Below are positions 1-7,537 of a stretch of 64,000 nt of DNA, piece by piece. Origin of the DNA: Actinocorallia sp. API 0066 (GTDB lineage: Bacteria > Actinomycetota > Actinomycetes > Streptosporangiales > Streptosporangiaceae). The translations under genes and the position numbers were made by a program. Numbering within the stretch: the stretch's first letter is position 1; every line of letters starts with the position of its first letter. The notes under the pieces are model-generated. The model was not told the DNA's origin, did no database searches, and was given only the letters and a program-made list of their open reading frames with translations. Location of the stretch: the NCBI RefSeq assembly GCF_020991275.1, contig NZ_JAJLQY010000004.1:372001-436000 (forward strand), given 5' to 3'.

Positions 1-31
1 TCGCGCGCGCTTGGCCGGGCCTGCCCCGAGC

Positions 32-40
32 TGTGGATAA
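32..40 (-). other. Isolated DnaA-box-like nonamer
   Basis: Read on the minus strand this is TTATCCACA, the classical DnaA box. It stands alone, with no cluster of further boxes and no dnaA or dnaN nearby, so it is not an origin. It may be chance or a titration/regulatory site. Confidence 0.25.
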
Positions 41-60
41 CTCCGGTGACGCCCGGTGCG

Positions 61-79
61 CACGGCCTCCGGGGCCGTG
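61..79 (-). terminator. Short stem-loop after the ATP-binding protein gene
   Basis: CACGGCC at 61-67 pairs with GGCCGTG at 73-79 around a 5-nt loop. It lies just past the stop of the minus-strand gene ending at 92. There is no T-run, as is common for actinobacterial terminators. Confidence 0.4.
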
Positions 80-91
80 GCGCGACGGGCG

Positions 92-526
92 TCAGGAGGC
101 CAGACCGCTGACGACGCGGGTGAACCAGACGGTCTTGCCGTGCGGGTCGGTGCGGCAGCCGGTGTCGGCGGAGAGCGCGGCGACGAGGAGGAGGCCGCGG
201 CCGTCCTCGGCGTCTGTCTCGCGTTCGGTGCGCGGTTCCGGTGGGCGGATGAAGGACTCGTCGGTGATCTCGCCGCGCAGGAGCAGACCCTCCAGCAGCA
301 GGCTCAGGTGGATCGGTCCCTTGCCGTGCACGACGGCGTTGGCGACGAGCTCGTCGACCATGAGGACGATCTCGTCGATGTCGGCGGGGTCGGCGAGGTG
401 CCAGGCCGCCAGTTCCCCCCTGGTGAGTTCGCGCGCCCTGCCCGGGGCGCGTAGGTCCGGTGACAGCTCCCATGCCGCGGCGCGGGCGCCGGACCGGCCG
501 ACCAGTCCGAGGCGCGGTGCGTCCAC
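92..526 (-). CDS. RsbW/SpoIIAB-type ATP-binding regulatory kinase-like protein
   Basis: A protein of about 144 residues with the GHKL (HATPase_c_2) fold of anti-sigma-factor serine kinases. Visible motifs are the N-box DELVANAVVHG (about 58-68), a G1-like DGRGLLLV (about 108-115) and a GKTVWF segment near residue 130. Such proteins are abundant in actinomycetes and bind sigma factors or anti-anti-sigma partners. No partner is encoded next to it, so its target is unknown. The GTG start at 526 is chosen because GGAGGA lies 8 nt upstream. An in-frame upstream extension exists but is low-complexity and lacks a ribosome site. Confidence 0.8.
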   Translation of the reverse strand: MDAPRLGLVGRSGARAAAWELSPDLRAPGRARELTRGELAAWHLADPADIDEIVLMVDELVANAVVHGKGPIHLSLLLEGLLLRGEITDESFIRPPEPRTERETDAEDGRGLLLVAALSADTGCRTDPHGKTVWFTRVVSGLAS

Positions 527-867
527 TGCCCGTCTCCTCCCGTGCGACGTGCGTTGCGATGGCGGCCGAGGCCCCCCGGCCCTCATCTTCGGATGTTCCC
601 CGTCCGGCGGAGGAAAATTGCCGTCGGGGGCCGGTATGGCCGAAACGGCAGTCTTTCGTGTCGGGTGGCGTGCCGATCCGGACGGGGGCTGCGATTCCGC
701 CAAGAGCCCCTCCTCCCTGGCGTTCCGGTCTTTCGTCACAAGTGGGACGCCTGGCCTCGCCCTTCGGAGTACGTGACGGGTATCACAGCCGCCCGGACGG
801 CCCCGGTGAGGCGGCGCGCAGGCACGGCGGGACGGGCGGGATGCGTGGGGCATCGGCGCGGAGCGGT
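527..867. other. Intergenic stretch without a gene
   Basis: This is the leader and promoter side of the minus-strand ATP-binding protein gene. I see no supported coding region on either strand. The only clear feature is the ribosome site GGAGGA just upstream of the GTG at 526. Confidence 0.5.
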
Positions 868-873
868 TAAGCT
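868..873 (+). promoter_or_regulatory. -10 box for the predicted small RNA
   Basis: TAAGCT fits the actinobacterial TAnnnT -10 consensus and would place the transcript start near 880, where a helix strand begins. No good -35 hexamer is visible. Confidence 0.4.
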
Positions 874-879
874 GGCTGT

Positions 880-1029
880 GCCGGTGTGGCCAGTGTCCCC
901 GGGCCGCATCTAACGCCTTCACGGAATACCGTTCGGCTGGAGCCGTGTTGTGCCATCCGCCGAGAGGCGACCACCACACCGGCCTTAGGCATGACGAGGG
1001 CCCCGGCGCACAGCGCGCCGGGGCCCTCG
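880..1029 (+). ncRNA. Predicted structured small RNA of about 150 nt
   Basis: No gene lies on the plus strand here, yet the sequence folds well. GCCGGTGTGG (880-889) pairs perfectly with CCACACCGGC (974-983). Inside are CGCC-GAGA-GGCG (958-969), a GNRA tetraloop hairpin, and ACGG-AATA-CCGT (921-932). A 15-bp terminator hairpin at 995-1029 closes the unit, and a TAAGCT -10 box sits about 7 nt before the start. It matches no riboswitch class I know. Streptomyces scr5239, of similar length, is worth comparing, but I cannot assert homology. The minus strand could instead be the transcribed one. Confidence 0.5.
995..1029. terminator. Strong bidirectional terminator hairpin
   Basis: A perfect 15-bp stem (995-1009 with 1015-1029) has a 5-nt loop. 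It lies 7 nt past the stop of the minus-strand DUF3040 gene and at the 3' end of the predicted plus-strand RNA. There is no T-run on either side. Confidence 0.75.
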
Positions 1030-1036
1030 CACTCCT

Positions 1037-1240
1037 TCAGGAGAAGAACACCGCTATCGCCGTGCCGACCGCGGACACCAGGCCCAGCAGCCCGATCACC
1101 ACGGCGGTGACGATCCGCTGCGCCCGGCTCCTGCGCGCCCGGCCGAACCGCTCCAGCCTGGCCGCGAGCGCGGGGTCGTCGCGGCTCAGCCGCGAGGCGA
1201 TCTCGGTCAGGATCCGCTCCTCGTCCATTGAGAGAGCCAT
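1037..1240 (-). CDS. DUF3040 family small membrane protein
   Basis: A 67-residue protein. The N-terminal part (SMDEERILTEIASRLSRDDP) is the hallmark of DUF3040, followed by an Arg-rich linker and one hydrophobic segment of about 20 residues at the C-terminus. Family members are actinobacterial membrane proteins of unknown role, often longer and with two helices, so this is a short member. GGAGG stands 6 nt before the ATG. A 15-bp hairpin directly downstream ends its transcript. Confidence 0.8.
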   Translation of the reverse strand: MALSMDEERILTEIASRLSRDDPALAARLERFGRARRSRAQRIVTAVVIGLLGLVSAVGTAIAVFFS

Positions 1241-1315
1241 GGCGCACCTCCGGGGGTCACATTGCGGTCTTCCTCCCCCGCCGCGCGCCGTTCTACTCGC
1301 CGGACGTGACGCGGA

Positions 1316-2911
1316 TCACGGCGTGTGGACGACCCCCGCGCCGGGCGCGCTCTCGTGCTGGTTCCTGTCCAGGGCCGTCACCCGGTAGGTGTAGGTCTGG
1401 CCGGTTGCGGCGGTGGTGTCGTTGTAGGCGGTGCCCCTGAGCGTCCCGATGAGGTCGGCGGGCTTGACGGGCCCGCACTTCGCGCCCTTGCCGGCGCTGC
1501 GGTAGACGGCGTAGGACGTACCGTCGCCCTTCCAGGTGACCTTGATGTCGCCGGATGTGCCGGTGACCTTGACGTCGGTGGGGGCGGCCGGAGCCTGCCC
1601 GGTCTTCCATGGCGGGATGAGGGCGGGCCGCTGGTAGTGCTCGCGCAGCAGGACGGTGAGGAACCCGCCCTTGTTGCGGGCGACGTCGGCGGAGCTGAAG
1701 TAGACGTCCCCGCGCACCTCGGGGTACTTGCGGTTCAGGGTGAGGTGGCGGCTTATCTCGTCGGGCTTCTTCCAGACGGAGTCCGCGCCGATCCGGTAGG
1801 CGCCCTGGCCGATGAACAGTCTTACGTCGGTGCCGCGCACGAGGTTGGACCACCAGGGGACGAGGACGCGGTAGTCGGCGCGCGGGTCGCCGATCGGCCA
1901 GTAGAGCTGCGGGAGCACGTAGTCGAGCCAGCCCTGGCGCACCCACTTGCGGGCGTCGCCGTAGATCGAGGCGTAGGCGTCGAGGCCGTTGGTGTCGGAT
2001 CCGGCGGGGTCGTTGGTCCGGTTGCGCCAGATGCCGAACGGGCTGATGCCGAACCGTACCCACGGCTTGGCTTCCGTCACCTCGGTGTAGAGCCGTTTGA
2101 CGAGTTTGTTCACGTTGTCGCGGCGCCAGGCGGCCTTGGTCGGGTAGTCCGCGCCGAACAGGCGGTAGGTCCTGTCGTCGGGGAAGTCGCCGTGTGACGG
2201 GTAGGGGTAGAAGTAGTCGTCCATGTGGATGCCGTCGACGTCGTACTTCTTGACGACGTCCATGATCGCGGACGCGGCGAGATCCCTGACCTCGGGCAGG
2301 CCCGGGTCGTACCAGAGGTACTTGCCGTACTTGTGGACCCATTCGGGGTGCTCGCGGGCGGGGCTGGTGGGGGCGAGCTTGGCCCTGTCGTTGTCCTCGC
2401 CGACCCGGTAGGGGTTGAACCAGGCGTGGAACTCGAGGTTCCTGGCGTGCGACTCCTCGATCATGAACTTGAGGGGGTCCCAGCCGGGGTCCTTGCCCGC
2501 CTTGCCGGTGAGCCAGACCGACCAGGGTTCGATCGGCGACGGGTAGAACGCGTCGCCGGCGGGCCTGATCTGCACGAAGACGGCGTTGAGCCGGGCGGCC
2601 TTGGCCCGGTCGAGCAGCTTGCGGAAGGCAGCCTTCTTGCGTTCCACGGGGAGTTTCGGGTCGCCGGGCCAGTCGCCCGCGTAGACGGTGGCGATCCACA
2701 TGCCCCGGAGCTGCTTGGCCGGGTCGTCGCCGGTCGGTTCGAGAGCGGGGCAGTCGGGGGTGGCCCGCGCGGTCTTGGCCGTCGGCTTCCCGGTGTCCGC
2801 GTCGACCGTCGGCACCGGTGCCCGCTCCGGTGTCCCGCCCGTCGTCCCCGCCGAGCATCCGGCGGCCAGGGCAAGCCCGGCAGCGGCGACGGCTGTGCGC
2901 GCTCCTCCCAT
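1316..2911 (-). CDS. Lipoprotein glycoside-hydrolase-like protein (GHL10/DUF187) with C-terminal fibronectin type III domain
   Basis: 531 residues. A lipoprotein signal ends in LAAGC (Cys19), so the mature protein is anchored to the outer face of the membrane. The GHL10 domain starts around residue 68 (RGMWIATVYAGDWP) and runs to about 390. It carries TIM-barrel motifs such as DGIHMDDYFYP and GISPFGIWRN and resembles the family seen in FenI-type proteins. The C-terminal 95 residues look like a fibronectin type III module (PTDVKVTGTSGDIKVTWKG). The likely role is cell-surface or extracellular glycan hydrolysis, substrate unknown. The ATG at 2911 is the start that places the signal peptide at the N-terminus. 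Confidence 0.85.
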   Translation of the reverse strand: MGGARTAVAAAGLALAAGCSAGTTGGTPERAPVPTVDADTGKPTAKTARATPDCPALEPTGDDPAKQLRGMWIATVYAGDWPGDPKLPVERKKAAFRKLLDRAKAARLNAVFVQIRPAGDAFYPSPIEPWSVWLTGKAGKDPGWDPLKFMIEESHARNLEFHAWFNPYRVGEDNDRAKLAPTSPAREHPEWVHKYGKYLWYDPGLPEVRDLAASAIMDVVKKYDVDGIHMDDYFYPYPSHGDFPDDRTYRLFGADYPTKAAWRRDNVNKLVKRLYTEVTEAKPWVRFGISPFGIWRNRTNDPAGSDTNGLDAYASIYGDARKWVRQGWLDYVLPQLYWPIGDPRADYRVLVPWWSNLVRGTDVRLFIGQGAYRIGADSVWKKPDEISRHLTLNRKYPEVRGDVYFSSADVARNKGGFLTVLLREHYQRPALIPPWKTGQAPAAPTDVKVTGTSGDIKVTWKGDGTSYAVYRSAGKGAKCGPVKPADLIGTLRGTAYNDTTAATGQTYTYRVTALDRNQHESAPGAGVVHTP

Positions 2912-2992
2912 CTGCGCGAGGCTACCCGGTCGCGGCGGCCGACACGGGGGAACGTCGGCGATTCTGTCGGACCCTGGTGCTTCGATGTCCTC

Positions 2993-3487
2993 ATGGCTAC
3001 CTGGAACGACGTGCGGGAGACGGCGCCGGAGTTCGCCGAGCGGGTCCGTGCCCTGTTCGACGCGCACCGGCACAAGACCATGGCGACGCTCCGCAGGGAC
3101 GGCTCGCCCCGGATCAGCGGGATCGAGCTGGCGCTGGTCGGCGGGCAGGCGGTGTTCGGCATGATGCCCGCCTCGCTGAAGGCGCGGGACGTGCGGCGCG
3201 ATCCACGGGTCGCGATCCACTCGGGCTCGGAGGATCCGGACGACGCGAATCCGGCGGCCTGGCCGGGCGACGCCAAGATCTCGGGCCGCGCCGTGGAGAT
3301 CACCGGTACCGAGGAGGCGGGCGCCCTGCTGGAGGCGATGGGCCAGGGCGAGGCGGCCGGTCCGGACACCCCGGTTTTTGTGGTCGACATCGCGGAGGTG
3401 GTGCTCACCAAGGTCGCGGCCTCGGCCGACAGCCTTGACGTGCTGTTCTGGAAGGACGGTGGGCTGCGTACCCTGAAGGCCGTTTGA
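2993..3487 (+). CDS. Pyridoxamine 5'-phosphate oxidase-fold (PPOX) protein
   Basis: 164 residues with a split-barrel flavin or F420-binding fold. The N-terminal segment MATLRRDGSPRISGIEL and the central MMPASLKARDVRRDPRVAIHS are typical of actinobacterial PPOX/F420-dependent families. These proteins bind FMN, F420 or heme, and the cofactor cannot be read from sequence. It is divergent from the lipoprotein gene with an 81-bp shared upstream region. The ATG at 2993 opens the conserved N-terminal helix. Confidence 0.8.
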   Translation: MATWNDVRETAPEFAERVRALFDAHRHKTMATLRRDGSPRISGIELALVGGQAVFGMMPASLKARDVRRDPRVAIHSGSEDPDDANPAAWPGDAKISGRAVEITGTEEAGALLEAMGQGEAAGPDTPVFVVDIAEVVLTKVAASADSLDVLFWKDGGLRTLKAV

Positions 3488-3510
3488 AGGGGGGCCCTTC
3501 CAGCACTATT

Positions 3511-3527
3511 GACAAGTTATCTAGTAT
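3511..3527 (+). promoter_or_regulatory. Leaderless promoter and candidate TetR operator of the di-metal protein operon
   Basis: TAGTAT (3522-3527) lies 6 nt before the GTG at 3534, suggesting a leaderless mRNA. Immediately upstream, GACAAGTTATC (3511-3521) is an imperfect palindrome matching its reverse complement at 8 of 10 non-central positions. It abuts the -10 box, a good place for the operon's own TetR repressor (5524-6195). That assignment is inferred. Confidence 0.45.
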
Positions 3528-3533
3528 GGCGGT

Positions 3534-4424
3534 GTGCTGAAGGAGACACCGCCCCCGGACAACCTCGTCCTCGGCGCCCGCGACGTGCGCTTCGACTGGT
3601 CGGAGCTGCCCCGCCACTGGGTCCCGGACGAGCCGCTGGCCACCCATCTGATGAACGTCCTGCACCTGCTGCTGCCCGCGGGCGAACGCTGGTTCGTCGA
3701 GGTGTTCAAGCAGGCGCTCCCCCTGATCCACGACGACGACCTGCGCCGCGACGTGCTCGGCTTCATCGGCCAGGAGGCCATGCACGCCGGGGCCCACCAG
3801 GGCGTGCTCGACCACTTCGCCGCGCACGGCATGGACTGCGGGCCCTTCGTCGACCAGGTCGACTGGCTCTTCAGCCGCGTCATGGGCGACCGCCCCCACC
3901 TGGAGGGGCGGCGGCAGACGGAGTGGCTGGTGTCCCGCCTCGCCGTCATCGCGGCGATCGAACACGTCACCGCCTTCATGGGCGACTGGATCCTCAACGC
4001 CGACGGCCTCGACGCCGCCCGCACCGATCCGACCATGCTGGACCTGCTGCGCTGGCACGGTGCCGAGGAGGTCGAGCACCGGTCCGTGGCGTTCAACCTG
4101 TACCAGCACGTGGACGGGCGCTACCTCCGGCGGATCCAGGCGATGGCGATGGTCGCGCCGATGATGTTCGTGCTGTGGCGGCGCGGCGTGCGCTTCATGT
4201 ACGCGGTCGACACCGAGCTGGCCGGGCACCGCCCGCCGCGCGTCCGCGACGTGCGGGGCACCGCCGCGCGCGGCGTCACGCCGAGCCTGCCGCACCTGAC
4301 GCGCAAGGTGCTGAAGTACTTCGCGCGCGGCTATCACCCGTCGCAGGAGGGCGACACCGACCAGGCGGTCGCCTACCTGGCCTCCTCCCCCTCCGCGCGG
4401 GCGGCAGCGGAGCGTGCCGCGTGA
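3534..4424 (+). CDS. Ferritin-like di-metal protein annotated as metal-dependent hydrolase (PF10118 family)
   Basis: 296 residues. Database members are labelled predicted metal-dependent hydrolases. The residues visible here instead fit a ferritin-like diiron-carboxylate site: E51, E81-x-x-H84, E143 and E179-x-x-H182. The spacings of 30 and 36 residues between paired ligands resemble acyl-ACP desaturases, ribonucleotide reductase R2 and AurF-type N-oxygenases. The next gene, overlapping by GTGA, is a flavin/2Fe-2S reductase, as expected for an electron supplier. I therefore infer an oxygenase or desaturase-like enzyme. Substrate and reaction are unknown. The GTG at 3534 is supported by the TAGTAT box 6 nt upstream. 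Confidence 0.75.
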   Translation: MLKETPPPDNLVLGARDVRFDWSELPRHWVPDEPLATHLMNVLHLLLPAGERWFVEVFKQALPLIHDDDLRRDVLGFIGQEAMHAGAHQGVLDHFAAHGMDCGPFVDQVDWLFSRVMGDRPHLEGRRQTEWLVSRLAVIAAIEHVTAFMGDWILNADGLDAARTDPTMLDLLRWHGAEEVEHRSVAFNLYQHVDGRYLRRIQAMAMVAPMMFVLWRRGVRFMYAVDTELAGHRPPRVRDVRGTAARGVTPSLPHLTRKVLKYFARGYHPSQEGDTDQAVAYLASSPSARAAAERAA

Positions 4425-5509
4425 GGCTTCCGGCGGAACTGCGCCGCAGGGGCGGCGCGGACACGCTGTTCGGGCTGCTCGGCCTGTTGGGCGAGACGAT
4501 GCCCACGGTGGCGGCGCTGAGCGGGGTCGGGCGGCGTGAGCCGCGCCCGGTGGAGCGGGGCCTCCCGCTGGTCGTCACCGAGGTGGCCGCGGCGGCGGGC
4601 GACGTCGCGGTGCTGCGGCTGGCCGATCCGGCGTCGGCGCCGCTGCCGCCGTGGACGCCCGGCTGCCACGTGGACGTGCGGCTGCCGTCGGGCGGCCTGC
4701 GCCAGTACTCGCTGTGCGGTGACCCCGCCGACCGGTCGGCCTACCGGATCGCCGTCCGCCTCGTCCGCGACGGCAGGGGCGGCTCGGCGGAGGTGCACGC
4801 GCTCGTGCCGGGCTCGGTCGTGACGGTCTCGGGTCCGCGCACCGCGTTCCACTTCACCGGCGGCGGGCCGCACCTGTTCGTCGCCGGGGGCATCGGCATC
4901 ACGCCGATCCTGCCGATGGTCGCGGAGGCGGCCCGGCGCGGGGAGGAGTGGCGGCTGCTCTACCTGGGCCGCTCCCGCGACTCCCTGCCCTTCCTCGACG
5001 AGCTGGCCCGCCACGGCGACCGCGTCACCGTCCGCACCGACGACGAGCACGGCCTCCCCGGCCCGGACCTGCTGGCCGCCTACGACGGCGACGGGAACGG
5101 TCCGCAGCCGGGGTTCGCCGGGGGGCTGGCGGCCGCCGCGGTGTACTGCTGCGGGCCCGCGCCGCTGCTGGCGCTGGTGCGGGAGGCGGCGCGGGACGCG
5201 CGGGCGTTCCACGCCGAACGGTTCGCGCCCGCGCCGGTGGTGGACGGCCGCCCGTTCACGGTGAAGCTCGCCGGAACCGGCAGGACGGTCGAGGTAGCGG
5301 CGGACAAGACGATGCTGGACGCGCTGTCCGACGCGGTGCCGTCGGTGGCGTACTCGTGCCGCCAGGGGTTCTGCGGGACGTGCCGGGTGACCGTCCTCGC
5401 GGGCGGAATCGAACACCGTGACCGGTTTCCGGAGCGGCTGCGCCGGGACGATGAGATGATGCCGTGCGTCTCCCGAGCCGAGGGCGACCACCTGATCATC
5501 GACCTGTGA
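4421..5509 (+). CDS. PDR/VanB-type ferredoxin reductase (flavin, NAD(P)H, C-terminal 2Fe-2S)
   Basis: 362 residues. The order is a flavin-binding barrel with RQYSLCGDP (94-102), a NAD(P)-binding domain with GGIGITPILPM (156-166) and CGP (244-246), and a C-terminal plant-type 2Fe-2S domain. Its cysteines C313, C318, C321 and C349 follow the Cx4Cx2C...C pattern. This is the phthalate dioxygenase reductase/VanB layout that passes electrons to an oxygenase. The GTG start overlaps the upstream stop (GTGA), so translation is probably coupled to the ferritin-like protein, the likely electron acceptor. About 45 extra N-terminal residues precede the flavin domain. Confidence 0.88.
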   Translation: MRLPAELRRRGGADTLFGLLGLLGETMPTVAALSGVGRREPRPVERGLPLVVTEVAAAAGDVAVLRLADPASAPLPPWTPGCHVDVRLPSGGLRQYSLCGDPADRSAYRIAVRLVRDGRGGSAEVHALVPGSVVTVSGPRTAFHFTGGGPHLFVAGGIGITPILPMVAEAARRGEEWRLLYLGRSRDSLPFLDELARHGDRVTVRTDDEHGLPGPDLLAAYDGDGNGPQPGFAGGLAAAAVYCCGPAPLLALVREAARDARAFHAERFAPAPVVDGRPFTVKLAGTGRTVEVAADKTMLDALSDAVPSVAYSCRQGFCGTCRVTVLAGGIEHRDRFPERLRRDDEMMPCVSRAEGDHLIIDL

Positions 5510-5523
5510 CCGGGAAAGGGTTC

Positions 5524-6195
5524 ATGCCCGCTACCGACAGAACCGCCCCACCGCCGCCCCGCCCCCGCCGGATGTCGCCCGAGCACCGCAAACAGGCGCT
5601 CATCGACTCGGCGCTGGAACTGTTCGGCAGCGCCGGGCCCGACCGCGTCTCGATGGAGGACGTGGCGGCGCACGCCCAGGTGTCCCGCGCGCTCGTCTAC
5701 CGGTACTTCTCGAACATCGAGGAGATCCACGTGGCGGCGCTGCGGACCGCCGTCGACGACCTCGTCGGCCGGATCTGCCGCGAGCGCGAGGGCGACCTGC
5801 TGACGCAGCTGCAGGACACCATCGGGGAGTTCGTCGCCTACGCGGAGGAACGGGCCGCCGGGTACATCGCGCTGCTGCGCGGCGGCTCGGTGATCGCGAC
5901 CTCCGAGACGGCGGCGATGGTGGACGAGGCGCGGCACGCCGCCGTGCACCAGGTGCTGGCGCGGCTGGAGATCCCCGACCCGTCGCCGTTCCTGCTGCTG
6001 ACGCTGCGCTGCTGGGTGGCGGCCTGTGAGGGCGCTCTCCTCACCTGGCTCCAGGAGCGCACCCTGGGCCGGGAGGAGCTGGTGCCGTGGCTGTCCGGCC
6101 AGCTCGTCGCGATGATCGCGGCGACGGCCGGGCACGACCCGTCGATCGCCGACTTCATCGCCAAGCTGGAGGAGCTCGGCGACGCGCCGTCCTGA
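5524..6195 (+). CDS. TetR/AcrR family transcriptional regulator
   Basis: 223 residues. The N-terminal helix-turn-helix spans about residues 22-68 (RKQALIDSALELFGSAG ... VSRALVYRYFSNIEEI). The C-terminal ligand domain is divergent. It closes the operon with the ferritin-like protein and its reductase, so it probably represses it in response to the substrate. The candidate operator is at 3511-3521. The ATG at 5524 has GGGAAAGGG just upstream. A GTG at 5506 overlapping the reductase stop is an alternative start. Confidence 0.85.
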   Translation: MPATDRTAPPPPRPRRMSPEHRKQALIDSALELFGSAGPDRVSMEDVAAHAQVSRALVYRYFSNIEEIHVAALRTAVDDLVGRICREREGDLLTQLQDTIGEFVAYAEERAAGYIALLRGGSVIATSETAAMVDEARHAAVHQVLARLEIPDPSPFLLLTLRCWVAACEGALLTWLQERTLGREELVPWLSGQLVAMIAATAGHDPSIADFIAKLEELGDAPS

Positions 6196-6201
6196 GCCCG
6201 C

Positions 6202-7437
6202 TCAGGGCTCCAGGGCGGTCCGCATGACGGAGAACTTGGCGCGGGCCTCGGCGAGCTCGGCGGCCGGGTCGGAGTCGCCGACGATGCCGCAGCCCGCGAA
6301 CAGCCGGGCGCGGCTGCCGTCGAGCTGGGCGCAGCGCAGCGCGATGCCCCACTCGCCGTCGCCGCGCGCGTCCACCCAGCCGACGGGCCCCGCGTACCTG
6401 GCACGATCCATGGCCTCCAGCTCACGGATGAGGTCCATGGCGGCGTCCGTGGGGGTGCCGCAGACGGCGGGGGTGGGGTGCAGCGCCTCCAGGACGTCCA
6501 GGACGGACCGTTCGGCGGCGAGGGTGCCGCGCACGGGCGTCGCGAGGTGCTGGACGTTGGCCAGGCGCAGCAGCTCGGGCCGGTCGGGCACGGACAGTTC
6601 GGCGCACAGCGGCCCGAGCGCCTCGCGGACCATGTCGGCGGCGTAGGCGTGCTCGCGGCGGTCCTTGACCGAGGCCATGAGGGCGGTGCCGCGCGCGGCG
6701 TCGACCTCCGGGTCGGGGTCGCGCGGGGTCGTCCCGGCGAGCACCAGGGACTCCACGACGCCGCCGATCCGCCGGACGAGCAGTTCGGGGGTGGCGCCGA
6801 CGAGCCCGTCGACGGCGAAGGTGTAGCAGTCGGGGTAGCGGGCGGCGAGCCTGCGCAGCAGGACGCGGGAGTCGATGGGTTCGGCGGCCTCGGCCCACAG
6901 GTCGCGGGCGAGGACGACCTTGCCGAGCCGCCCTTCGCGGATCCGTTCGACGGCGGCGCTGACGGCCCCGGCCCAGCCCTCGTCGTCCAGGGCGCCGCCG
7001 CGCCAGGACACCCGCGACGGCTCGGCCTGCGGGCGCAGGAGGGTCAGCGGGTCGGCGGTGTCGCCGATGACGGTGCTCCAGGCGTGCCCGTCGCGCCAGC
7101 CCAGGACGTACCGGGGGACGATGAGAACGGAGTCGTCGCTCTTGGGGTCGAACCCGAAGGTGCCGAAGGCGACCGGCCCGGAGCCGGGCACGCCGACGGG
7201 GTCGTCGACGTCGGCGGACTCGAAGAGGGAGGCGAGGGCGGCGCGGGCGCGGGCGAACCTGCCGTCACCGCCGGGGATCGGCACCCGGGCGGCCTCACCC
7301 CAGCCGACGAGGCCGCTGTCACGCCTGATCCAGGCGAGGGCCGCCGGATTCGGCAGCCGTCCGATGAGGTCGAGACGGCCGGGGGCGGGTAGGGTCCGCA
7401 CCGTAAGCCGCTCGGAGGTTCCCAAAGCAACGCTCAC
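6202..7437 (-). CDS. Isochorismate synthase (chorismate-utilising enzyme)
   Basis: 411 residues of the MenF/EntC/DhbC family, which converts chorismate to isochorismate for menaquinone or a catecholate/salicylate siderophore. Recognisable blocks are KVVLARDLW, LVGATPELLVRR, LAGTTPRD, HPTPAVCGTPTDAA, AGPVGWVDARGDGEW and FAGCGIVGDSDPAAELAE, in the normal family order. No men or siderophore genes are adjacent, so the pathway is undecided. It starts with GTG at 7437, preceded by TACTGT with a 6-nt spacer (leaderless). It converges on the TetR gene with only 6 bp between. Confidence 0.9.
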   Translation of the reverse strand: MSVALGTSERLTVRTLPAPGRLDLIGRLPNPAALAWIRRDSGLVGWGEAARVPIPGGDGRFARARAALASLFESADVDDPVGVPGSGPVAFGTFGFDPKSDDSVLIVPRYVLGWRDGHAWSTVIGDTADPLTLLRPQAEPSRVSWRGGALDDEGWAGAVSAAVERIREGRLGKVVLARDLWAEAAEPIDSRVLLRRLAARYPDCYTFAVDGLVGATPELLVRRIGGVVESLVLAGTTPRDPDPEVDAARGTALMASVKDRREHAYAADMVREALGPLCAELSVPDRPELLRLANVQHLATPVRGTLAAERSVLDVLEALHPTPAVCGTPTDAAMDLIRELEAMDRARYAGPVGWVDARGDGEWGIALRCAQLDGSRARLFAGCGIVGDSDPAAELAEARAKFSVMRTALEP

Positions 7438-7443
7438 GGCCCC

Positions 7444-7530
7444 ACAGTACAGAAGAGTTGAACCCGTTCAAACCAGAGGTGTCACTGTTCACACAGCGGC
7501 CCGGAGGACGTCAACGACGGCGGGTAAGCT
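7444..7530. promoter_or_regulatory. Divergent promoter region with TTGAAC-CC-GTTCAA dyad
   Basis: The minus-strand -10 TACTGT (7444-7449) serves the isochorismate synthase gene and the plus-strand -10 TAAGCT (7525-7530) serves the phosphatase gene; both leave 6-7 nt to the start codon. A perfect 6-bp inverted repeat with a 2-nt centre lies at 7458-7471, upstream of the synthase -10. It could be an operator. The regulator is unknown. Confidence 0.45.
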
Positions 7531-7537
7531 CGCGATC

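Noticed and set aside
923-949. GGAAT...GTT resembling a SigR promoter
   Set aside because: The spacing is 19 rather than 18, and it falls within the predicted small RNA, where GGAAT is part of the ACGG-AATA-CCGT hairpin.
92-979. Extending the ATP-binding protein to 979
   Set aside because: The added residues are Arg/Pro/His-rich without a domain, and they cross the structured RNA. The GTG at 526 has an ideal ribosome site.
880-1029. A known riboswitch (cobalamin, c-di-AMP, ZTP, guanidine, TPP, glycine), SRP RNA or 6C RNA
   Set aside because: None of the invariant core sequences of these classes could be found, and no plus-strand gene follows.
1316-3220. Extending the GHL10 lipoprotein start to 3220
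   Set aside because: It would bury the signal peptide and lipobox in the middle of the protein and overlap the PPOX gene. The ATG at 2911 fits a lipoprotein.
3509-3514. TTGACA as the -35 box of the di-metal protein operon
   Set aside because: It lies only 7 bp from the TAGTAT -10 box, far too close. It more likely belongs to the operator dyad region.
4421-5509. Fusion of the ferritin-like protein and reductase into one polypeptide
   Set aside because: The frames differ and a TGA stop at 4422-4424 separates them; GTGA coupling is clear.
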